In this document: one piece after another, positions 55,791 through 64,000 of the stretch
Layout: every line of letters starts with the position of its first letter
Position numbering within the stretch: position 1 is the stretch's first letter
Origin: Mycolicibacterium iranicum
Lineage (GTDB): Bacteria; Actinomycetota; Actinomycetes; Mycobacteriales; Mycobacteriaceae
Assembly (NCBI RefSeq): GCF_001650495.1
Contig: NZ_LWCS01000001.1
Span: forward strand, 310,001 to 374,000
Length of the DNA stretch: 64,000 nt
Reading direction: 5' to 3'
Position numbers and translations under genes: made by a program
Notes under the pieces: generated by a model
Databases searched by the model: none
The model's input: only the letters and a program-made list of their open reading frames with translations
Told to the model about the DNA's origin: nothing

Positions 55791-56735
55791 TCAATTCCTC
55801 CACGGCAGTTCATGACTGTCACCGACCGAGGCCCGGGGGTGGCCGTCGATACCCGCGCTGGCGCCGATGTCGATGGCGATGTTGTCGATCAGACGGGTCC
55901 GTCCGAGCCTGGCGGCGATCAGCATCCGGGCCACCCCCTCGGCGGGGGCGGGGCCGAGCATCGGGTCACGCACCTCGAGGTAGTCGACTTCGAGCGCGGG
56001 GACCTCTTCGAGCACGGCGCGGGCCGCGTCCAGGGCGCCCGCGGCCCCCGTCGACGCCGCATACATCCCGGCCAGGAGCGCCGCGGACAGTGCCCCCGCC
56101 TGCTCCCGCTCGACCGGATCGAGGTAGCGGTTGCGCGACGACATCGCCAGTCCGTCTGCTTCGCGCACCGTGGGCACACCCTGAATCTGGATGTGGAGGT
56201 TCAGGTCGGCCACCATCTGACGGATCAGGGTCAGCTGCTGGTAGTCCTTCTCCCCGAAGTAGGCCCGGTCAGGGTTGACGATGTTGAAGAGCTTCAGGAC
56301 GACGGTCAGCATTCCGGCGAAATGCGTCGGCCGCACGGCACCTTCGAGCTCCGCGCCGACGGGTCCGGGATGAACGGTGGTACGCCGCCCGTCGGGGTAC
56401 ATGTCGTTCGCGGTCGGCGTGAACGCGATCTCCACGCCTTCGGCGCGCAGCAGTTCGAGGTCGTCGTCGAGCGTGCGGGGGTAGGCTTCGAGGTCCTCGC
56501 CTGCGCCGAACTGCAACGGGTTGACGAAGATCGACGCCACCACCACCGCGCCCGGCGTCCTCTTCGCGGCCCTGACCAGCGTCAGGTGACCTTCGTGCAG
56601 AGCTCCCATGGTCGGCACGAACACGATACGTCTGCCCGTCGTGCGCAGGGCGCGGGTGACATCGGAGACGTCGCGCGGCCGCTGGTACACGTTGAGTTGT
56701 CCCGCAACGAATTTCGGTGTATCACGATTGCTCAT
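55791..56735 (-). CDS. panC: Pantothenate synthetase PanC
   Basis: Joins pantoate and beta-alanine using ATP; 314 residues. Class I nucleotidyl-transferase motifs are [12 protein letters not shown] (HIGH-like), [13 protein letters not shown] [10 protein letters not shown] and the KMSKS-equivalent [11 protein letters not shown] 56735 shares its A with the stop of the preceding gene (TGATG). The N-terminal [18 protein letters not shown] is a little longer than in M. tuberculosis. The C-terminus ends in HELPWRN. Confidence 0.95.
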   Translation of the reverse strand: MSNRDTPKFVAGQLNVYQRPRDVSDVTRALRTTGRRIVFVPTMGALHEGHLTLVRAAKRTPGAVVVASIFVNPLQFGAGEDLEAYPRTLDDDLELLRAEGVEIAFTPTANDMYPDGRRTTVHPGPVGAELEGAVRPTHFAGMLTVVLKLFNIVNPDRAYFGEKDYQQLTLIRQMVADLNLHIQIQGVPTVREADGLAMSSRNRYLDPVEREQAGALSAALLAGMYAASTGAAGALDAARAVLEEVPALEVDYLEVRDPMLGPAPAEGVARMLIAARLGRTRLIDNIAIDIGASAGIDGHPRASVGDSHELPWRN

Positions 56736-57679
56736 CACTGCCCTGCTTCCGCCAGTGCGTCGAACACGGCCGCCGGGGCGTGCGCACGCTGGGCCGTCCG
56801 CCACGAGTTCGCCCGGTATGCCTGTGCCAGATCGGGATTCACTTCATTCAAGGCCTGCAGGTGCCCGGACACCGCCGCCGCGTCGCCGCGCGCGACAGGG
56901 CCGGTGAGCGCCGTCTGGCCGCGCTGCAGCGCGTTCTCGAGCGCGGCGCGGGCCAGCGGGCCGATGATCCGCTCAGCGATGCCGCCAGGGGCGTCGCCGA
57001 CGGTTTCCTGACCCAGCAGTTCCTGCCCCCACAGCGCCGCGCGCAGCGCGTCGACGGCATCGAGCAGCACCGTCACCAGGTGGTTGCTGGAGTGCGCCAG
57101 CGCCGCGTGATACAGCGTGCGGGCGTCCTCGCGCACTCGAAAGGGCTCGCCACCGATCTCCAGCACCAGCGACTGCGCGATGGCATAGCCGATTTCGTCG
57201 CATGCGGTGATGCCGAAGCAGGTGCCCCGCAGGCGGTCGACGTCCTCGTCGGTGCCCGCAAACGTCATCGCCGGATGGATGGCCAGGGTGATGCAGCCCT
57301 TCTCCGCCAGCGGCGCCAGCACGCCGATGCCGTTGGCTCCCGAGGTGTGTACCACGATGGTGTTCGGCCGCACCGCGCCCGTCGCGGCCAGGCCTGACAC
57401 AAGAGTGCCGAGTTCGGCGTCGGGGACGGCGAGCAGCAGCAATTCAGACCGGCCCGCCACCTCGTCGACCGGCAGGATCGGGGTGTCGGGGAGCCACCGC
57501 TGGGCCCGCGCACGCGAGGCGTGCGACACCGCGCTGCAGCCGGCGACGACGTGTTCGGCGCGCTCCAGCGCCACCCCGAGAGCGGTGCCGACACGGCCCG
57601 CAGAGATCACACCGATCGTCAGGCGGGCCGGGCGGAGTCCGTCGTGGGGATTGTTCCCGCCGCCTGAGGGCTGCAGCAT
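56735..57679 (-). CDS. Rossmann-fold DUF2520 protein, Rv3603c-like
   Basis: A 314-residue NAD(P)-binding dehydrogenase-like protein: Rossmann [16 protein letters not shown], then a central IHPAMTFAG block and a C-terminal helical DUF2520 domain ([20 protein letters not shown]). Enzymes of this group are related to ketopantoate reductase/6-phosphogluconate dehydrogenase families; a role in pantothenate supply fits its one-base overlap with panC but is unproven. Start at 57679 ([10 protein letters not shown]) could be later, near the Rossmann strand. Confidence 0.83.
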   Translation of the reverse strand: MLQPSGGGNNPHDGLRPARLTIGVISAGRVGTALGVALERAEHVVAGCSAVSHASRARAQRWLPDTPILPVDEVAGRSELLLLAVPDAELGTLVSGLAATGAVRPNTIVVHTSGANGIGVLAPLAEKGCITLAIHPAMTFAGTDEDVDRLRGTCFGITACDEIGYAIAQSLVLEIGGEPFRVREDARTLYHAALAHSSNHLVTVLLDAVDALRAALWGQELLGQETVGDAPGGIAERIIGPLARAALENALQRGQTALTGPVARGDAAAVSGHLQALNEVNPDLAQAYRANSWRTAQRAHAPAAVFDALAEAGQ

Positions 57680-57755
57680 CGCAGTCGACCTCGCTGTTTC
57701 TCTGGCTTCGTTCCGGTCCGCTTCACAGGTACCGGACGGTCGCTAAGAGCCTAGC

Positions 57756-58985
57756 TCAATCGCCTCGGCGTCTCCGCCGACCGCCGCCCGACGGGGTGGC
57801 CTGCAGACGCGCCAACAGCTCGGCGACGGACTGGCCACCCGTGTGGGAGCCTCCCTCGGTCTCGGGCTCCGCGGGTTCCTGCTGCGGTTGCTGCTCTGGC
57901 TCGGAGTAATGCCTGCCGCGCGGCGGTTCGGGCTGCGGTTCGGCACCAGCGGCGGGTGGCGTCGGTGTCGGCGGTGGCGGGCCCTGTTCCGGGGCGCGGC
58001 GTCTGCCGACGTATTCGCCGGACGCGCCGTTGTCCGGGGCAACCCAGTTGCTGCCCGGCTCTCCGGCCGGAATCCACTGTCCCTCAGCGGGAACCGGCTC
58101 CCACTGCGCTGCCCGGGGCGCCGGCTCCGGGCGGCGCGGTTGCGTCGGCGTCGGTGGCGGAGGTGGCAGCCACGGGAACTGCGGTTCGGCCTGGGGAGGC
58201 TGCGGCGGCGGCTGGGTCAATGGCGCGGACGTGGGCGGAGCCTGGGTCGGTGGCGCGGACGTGGGCGGAGCCTGCGGAGCAGTGGGTGCCCACTGCTGTT
58301 GCGCGCTGTCCTCCGATCGGCGCCGGCGGCCCCCGGCCTCCTCGCCTGCCCGCCGATGCGCACCGCCTGCGTCAGCGGGCTGCGAGGCCCACTCGCCTTC
58401 CGGGGGATGGGGCTCCGCGGGGACATCGATGATCGGGCTCTCGTCCGTCTCGGACACATGGTCCTCGACGTTCCTGTCGTGGTCCTCGGTGTCGATGCGG
58501 CTGCTGCTGACCCGGCCGGCCGTCCGCTCGGTCTCGATCGCCGGCCGGTGTGACAGGTCGGCGTCGAACAGGTACTCCAGATTGGCGCGCAGGGCGGCGA
58601 GTTCGGCCCGCAGGGCGGCCACCTCGTCGGCGGACTGCGCGCGGATCTCCGAGGCCAGCTCCCGGCGCAGATGCGACTCGACCGACAGCTCGTACTCGCG
58701 GCGCGCCGAGATCTCCCGTTCCAGTTGCAGGTCGTACACCAGCTTCAGGTCGCGCACCTTCGCCTGATCGCTGTCACTCTGCCTGCGGTAGATGACCGAG
58801 ACGAACGCTGCGATGACGGCGGCCCACAACGCGACGATCACGGCGAGTTTGAGCAACTCGACACGGTTGGTGAATACCAGGGCCGAACTGGCGACGATGG
58901 CAAGCACCAGCAACGTCGTCATGAGGATCCAACCCGGCCTTCGGCCACCGCGCCTGAGGCGGCCGCCGCGGGTCGGATCGATCAT
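57756..58985 (-). CDS. Pro-rich membrane protein, Rv3604c-like
   Basis: A 409-residue protein with two close membrane helices (ILMTTLLVLAIVASSALVF, LAVIVALWAAVIAAFVSVI), a predicted coiled coil (about 75-140, DLQLEREISARREYEL), and a long Pro/Gln/Thr-rich disordered tail with APPTSAPPTQ repeats, ending in GGGRRRRRGD. Position and layout match Rv3604c. Function unknown. ATG 58985; an antisense-derived longer frame is rejected. It contains a 24-bp tandem DNA repeat. Confidence 0.82.
   Translation of the reverse strand: MIDPTRGGRLRRGGRRPGWILMTTLLVLAIVASSALVFTNRVELLKLAVIVALWAAVIAAFVSVIYRRQSDSDQAKVRDLKLVYDLQLEREISARREYELSVESHLRRELASEIRAQSADEVAALRAELAALRANLEYLFDADLSHRPAIETERTAGRVSSSRIDTEDHDRNVEDHVSETDESPIIDVPAEPHPPEGEWASQPADAGGAHRRAGEEAGGRRRRSEDSAQQQWAPTAPQAPPTSAPPTQAPPTSAPLTQPPPQPPQAEPQFPWLPPPPPTPTQPRRPEPAPRAAQWEPVPAEGQWIPAGEPGSNWVAPDNGASGEYVGRRRAPEQGPPPPTPTPPAAGAEPQPEPPRGRHYSEPEQQPQQEPAEPETEGGSHTGGQSVAELLARLQATPSGGGRRRRRGD
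58221..58274. repeat. Tandem 30-bp repeat coding APPTSAPPTQ
   Basis: Two copies of a 24-bp identical block (58221-58244 and 58251-58274, beginning TGGCGCGGACGTGGGC) at 30-bp spacing in the disordered tail region of the Rv3604c-like gene. Likely a slippage product. Confidence 0.8.
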
Positions 58986-59062
58986 GGGGCGACTGTACCC
59001 GTCACAGGTCATCTCGCGTGTCGACCTCTGCGGCGATTCGGCCTGCAACGCCCCGATTTCGG

Positions 59063-59539
59063 TCAGCCCGGGGCCGGGTCGGCGTTCTGCGACGGATCGT
59101 CCGGGGAGGTGCAGCAATGCTGCAACCACAGCGCGGCGACGACCAGCGCCAGCGCGCACAGCGCGGCGACCACCGCACCGGAGGTGTCCTCGGCCGCCAC
59201 CCGCAACGTACTGCGACGGGGCAGCAGGTAGGCCAGCACTGCCAGCCACCAGCCCAGCACGACGCTGCCCATCCACGCCGATGCCTTGGCGATCACCACA
59301 GTCCGCGCCACCGCCAGCGGGTGCAAACGCCCGCCCCCGACCCCGATCTGCCCGTCTCGAATCCTGGCCCGCACATAGAAAGCCCAACCGGCCACCGCGA
59401 CCGCCACACCCAGCAGCGAGATCCCCGTCCACACCGTGATCGGCGGGAAGATGCGGTAGACGAGGTACATCAACAGATAGCCGGCGACCGCTGCGGCCGC
59501 GACGGCCGCGGCCAGATCGCGCTTGCGGGTCAGGCCCAT
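59063..59539 (-). CDS. DUF3180 membrane protein, Rv3605c-like
   Basis: A 158-residue membrane protein with four helices (AAAVAAAAVAGYLLMYLVY, VWTGISLLGVAVAVAGWAF, SAWMGSVVLGWWLAVLAYLL, AVVAALCALALVVAALW), typical of actinobacterial DUF3180. Function unknown. ATG 59539 coincides with the last base of folK, so it is translated with the folate operon. Its tail ends SPDDPSQNADPAPG. Equivalent to Rv3605c. Confidence 0.85.
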   Translation of the reverse strand: MGLTRKRDLAAAVAAAAVAGYLLMYLVYRIFPPITVWTGISLLGVAVAVAGWAFYVRARIRDGQIGVGGGRLHPLAVARTVVIAKASAWMGSVVLGWWLAVLAYLLPRRSTLRVAAEDTSGAVVAALCALALVVAALWLQHCCTSPDDPSQNADPAPG

Positions 59540-60066
59540 CAGGCGCGGTCCTCCAGCCGTAGTCGCAGGTCGGTCCGGCGCACACCAGCCCGCTCCCCCG
59601 CATCGACGGCGTCCAGGCACGCCGCCACCGCACGGGCCCGTCCCTCGACCGTCACCGTCGCACGGGGATCGACGGCCAGCCACGGAATCAGCACGAACGC
59701 ACGAACGTGCGCATAGGGATGGGGCAGTGTGAGGTCTGGGTCGTCGGCGAGCACCTCACCGTCGGCGCCGATGCACGAAACGAGGTCCACGTCCAGCGTG
59801 CGAGGACCCCAGTGCTGGTCCCTGACCCGTCCTGCCGCATCCTCGAACTGGTGGGCGCGGCGCAGCCATCCGTGGCCGTCGAGCACCGGATCGTCGGCGA
59901 CCACAACGGCATTCAGAAACGGCCTCTGCTCGACACCGCCCCACGCATCGGTCTCGTAGACCGGTGACACCGCGGCAGCGGCGGCCCCGAGGCCCTCGAG
60001 CACCGACTGCAGATGCGCCAGCCGGTCCCCCATGTTCGAGCCGATGGACAGGACGACCCTGGTCAT
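59539..60066 (-). CDS. folK: 6-hydroxymethyl-7,8-dihydropterin pyrophosphokinase
   Basis: Folate pathway enzyme HPPK, 175 residues. Motifs are LSIGSNMGDRLAHL, VYETDAWGGVEQRPFLNAVV and the catalytic WGPRTLDVDLVS, then LPHPYAHVRAFVLIP. ATG 60066. It lies 19 bp after folB and touches the DUF3180 gene, in the order folE-folP-folB-folK seen in M. tuberculosis. Confidence 0.95.
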   Translation of the reverse strand: MTRVVLSIGSNMGDRLAHLQSVLEGLGAAAAAVSPVYETDAWGGVEQRPFLNAVVVADDPVLDGHGWLRRAHQFEDAAGRVRDQHWGPRTLDVDLVSCIGADGEVLADDPDLTLPHPYAHVRAFVLIPWLAVDPRATVTVEGRARAVAACLDAVDAGERAGVRRTDLRLRLEDRA

Positions 60067-60085
60067 CTGGCGTTCTCCGATCGCG

Positions 60086-60466
60086 TCATACCGCGCCGCG
60101 CCCACCCCTGCGCGACCTGCGCGCGGTGACGGCCACATCGGTGAACTGCAAAGGGATCGGGGCCGACGGTTTGTGCACGACCACCTCGACGGCATGGGCG
60201 CGCTCGTCACGCATCACGTCGTCGGCGATTTCGCCCGCCACCGTCTCGATCAGCTGACGCGGTGGCCCGGCCACGATCTCGGCGGCCCGCTGCGCGAGCA
60301 CGCCATAGTCCAGGGTGTCGGCGAGATCGTCGCTGGCGGCCGCCGCGGCCAGATCGATCCAGACCGTGACGTCCACGATGAAGTCCTGACCGTCCCGGCG
60401 CTCATGGTCGAACACGCCGTGGTTACCGCGAACTGTCAACCCTCGCAACTCAATTCGATCAGCCAT
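60086..60466 (-). CDS. folB: Dihydroneopterin aldolase
   Basis: Makes 6-hydroxymethyl dihydropterin, substrate of FolK; 126 residues. Family blocks are [20 protein letters not shown] with the active-site Glu/Tyr region [11 protein letters not shown] and the C-terminal [19 protein letters not shown] (Lys as the catalytic residue). ATG 60466 lies in an 8-bp overlap with the folP end, showing coupling. Confidence 0.94.
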   Translation of the reverse strand: MADRIELRGLTVRGNHGVFDHERRDGQDFIVDVTVWIDLAAAAASDDLADTLDYGVLAQRAAEIVAGPPRQLIETVAGEIADDVMRDERAHAVEVVVHKPSAPIPLQFTDVAVTARRSRRGGRGAV

Positions 60467-61313
60467 CAGATCCCGCCTGCCATGCCGCCACCACTGCCAG
60501 CGCGTCGACCGACGCACGCACATCGTGTACGCGGACGCCCCACGCGCGATTCAACGCCGCCAGCGCCGAGACGACCGCGGTCGCCGTCTCCCGGCCGGCG
60601 GGCGGGCGGGGTTCACCGTGGGGCCCGGCGAGCAGCGCACCGAGGAAGCGCTTGCGGGACGCGCCGACGAGCACAGGGATGCCCGTGGCGACGAACTCGG
60701 GAAGGGCGTGAAGCAGCGCCCAATTGTGTTGCGCCGTCTTGGCGAAGCCCAGACCGGGATCGATGATCAGCTTCGCCGCGTCGACGCCCGCGGCCACCGC
60801 GGCGTCCACCCCTGCCATGAGCTCGTCACGGACTTCGCCCACCACATCGGCGTACGCCGGCGCATCGTGCGGACGCACAGTGCCGACCGAACGCCAGTGC
60901 ATGAGGATCCACGGCGCACCAGAATCCGCGACCACCCGCACCATGTCCGGGTCCGCCCTGCCCCCGGACACGTCGTTGACGATGTGCGCACCGTTCTCCA
61001 GCGCCGTACGTGCGACGGCAGCGTGCATCGTGTCGATGCTGACCGTGATCCCTTGCTGAGCCAGCTCTTTGACAACCGGCAGAATGCGGGATGTCTCGAC
61101 CTCGGGGTCGATGCGGGTCGCGCCGGGACGGGTCGACTCGCCGCCGACGTCGACGATCGCGGCGCCCTGGGCCGCCAGCTCGACGCCGTGCGCAATGGCC
61201 CGGTCACGGTCCAGGAAGAGGCCGCCGTCGGAGAAGGAGTCATCGGTGACGTTGACGACGCCCATGACCTGCACGGCACAAATCCCGTCGCTTCGCCCGC
61301 CCCGAGAAGTCAC
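60459..61313 (-). CDS. folP: Dihydropteroate synthase
   Basis: Condenses dihydropterin pyrophosphate with p-aminobenzoate; target of sulfonamides. The 284-residue protein has [27 protein letters not shown], the NDVSGGRAD loop, [13 protein letters not shown] and [12 protein letters not shown] 61313 overlaps the folE stop in a GTGA tetranucleotide and gives a length near M. tuberculosis FolP1 (280); the GTG at 61274 would lose 13 residues but keep the core. Confidence 0.94.
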   Translation of the reverse strand: MTSRGGRSDGICAVQVMGVVNVTDDSFSDGGLFLDRDRAIAHGVELAAQGAAIVDVGGESTRPGATRIDPEVETSRILPVVKELAQQGITVSIDTMHAAVARTALENGAHIVNDVSGGRADPDMVRVVADSGAPWILMHWRSVGTVRPHDAPAYADVVGEVRDELMAGVDAAVAAGVDAAKLIIDPGLGFAKTAQHNWALLHALPEFVATGIPVLVGASRKRFLGALLAGPHGEPRPPAGRETATAVVSALAALNRAWGVRVHDVRASVDALAVVAAWQAGSDG

Positions 61314-61918
61314 TTCCGAAGGATCAGGTCCAGGGCTTCGGCGCGAGATGCCTTGTCGGTCTTGAATTGTCCGCGCACGGCCGACGTCGTGGTGCGCGCG
61401 CCGGGCTTGCGGATACCGCGCATGGCCATGCACAGGTGCTCGGCCTCGATCACGACGATGGCGCCGCGGGGGTCGAGCTTGCGCATCAGCGCATCGGCGA
61501 TCTGACTGGTCAACCGCTCCTGAACCTGCGGGCGCTTGGCGTAGAGATCGACGACGCGGGCGAGCTTCGACAGTCCGGTCACCCTGCCGTCCGCGCCGGG
61601 GATGTAGCCGACGTGGGCGATCCCGTGGAACGACACCAGGTGGTGCTCGCACGTCGAGTACATCGGGATGTCCCTGACCAGCACCAACTCGTCGTGCTGC
61701 TCATCGAACGTGGTGTTCAGCACGTCGTCGGGATCGGTGTAGAGGCCGGCGAACATCTCCCGGTAGGCGCGCGCCACCCTTGCCGGAGTGTCGACAAGAC
61801 CGTGCCGGTCCGGGTCCTCCCCGACCGCGATGAGCAACTCCCGGACCGCCGCCTCAGCACGGGCCTGATCGAAATCGGGGGTGGTGAGCGTGGCCGAATT
61901 GTTGTGCGACCGCGTCAT
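61310..61918 (-). CDS. folE: GTP cyclohydrolase I
   Basis: Zinc enzyme that opens folate synthesis by converting GTP to dihydroneopterin triphosphate; 202 residues. Zinc ligands are Cys and His in [12 protein letters not shown] and Cys in [10 protein letters not shown]. The GTP-binding region and [19 protein letters not shown] are typical. It is the metal-dependent FolE type, not the FolE2 zinc-independent enzyme. ATG 61918, 32 bp after ftsH. Confidence 0.96.
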   Translation of the reverse strand: MTRSHNNSATLTTPDFDQARAEAAVRELLIAVGEDPDRHGLVDTPARVARAYREMFAGLYTDPDDVLNTTFDEQHDELVLVRDIPMYSTCEHHLVSFHGIAHVGYIPGADGRVTGLSKLARVVDLYAKRPQVQERLTSQIADALMRKLDPRGAIVVIEAEHLCMAMRGIRKPGARTTTSAVRGQFKTDKASRAEALDLILRK

Positions 61919-61950
61919 CGAAATCTCCGTTCAGGTGTATCGGCCAGATG

Positions 61951-64000
<2,050 letters not shown>

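Noticed and set aside
58986..59633. N-terminal extension of the Rv3604c-like frame
   Set aside because: It is antisense or alternative-frame reading of the DUF3180 gene, rich in Gly/Arg; ATG 58985 precedes the first sensible sequence.

Overview
The window is about 64 kb of high-GC actinobacterial DNA. It is almost certainly from a rapidly growing mycobacterium (Mycolicibacterium type). The gene content and order follow M. tuberculosis Rv3567c to Rv3610c (hsaB to ftsH), and the inserted zinc block resembles what I recall of the M. smegmatis MSMEG_6045-6070 neighbourhood. All homology statements come from reading the translations and from memory of reference proteins. No database search was run.

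Layout. (1) 1-8.1 kb: KstR-controlled steroid/cholesterol degradation: hsaADC and a truncated hsaB, kshB, a secreted Rv3572-like protein, fadE34 and kstR, with three near-consensus KstR operators. (2) 8.1-10.6 kb: a trehalose-phosphatase-like HAD protein, a methyltransferase and a LacI-type regulator. (3) 10.6-34 kb: a metal-homeostasis island. It carries a znuABC importer, a COG0523 GTPase, a mycofactocin-type SDR, an unrecognised eight-cysteine protein, and an azt-type zinc importer. The azt permease is fused to a beta-propeller, and two separate AztD propeller lipoproteins are present. The island continues with the zinc efflux pair pacL1-ctpC, a UPF0718/TIGR03943 membrane pair, a P-loop-less Rv0106-like protein, a cysteine-free L31 (rpmE2) with a WhiB gene, and an ANTAR protein. 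Eight Zur-like boxes of varying quality punctuate it. (4) 34-48.7 kb: rlmB, cysS, ispF, carD, lpqE, radA, disA, canB, mutY, a GlxA-type regulator, mhuD, lpqF, and cbtAB under a probable cobalamin riboswitch. (5) 48.8-64 kb: clpC1, lsr2, lysS, coaX, panC, then folK, folB, folP, folE and ftsH (cut by the window end).

How it works together. The island reads as one zinc-starvation programme. Two importers with periplasmic chaperones raise uptake. A zinc-free ribosomal protein, an Rv0106-like factor and perhaps a metal-free SDR would lower demand. PacL1-CtpC next door would guard against excess. The most unusual parts are the permease-propeller fusion, the duplicated AztD, and Zur-like boxes in front of the SDR, the Cys-rich protein and the rpmE2-whiB pair. 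The housekeeping part is ordinary, except that ispD and panD are missing from the positions they hold in M. tuberculosis.

No tRNA, rRNA, insertion sequence, prophage or CRISPR array was recognised. No gene-free stretch exceeds 300 bases.
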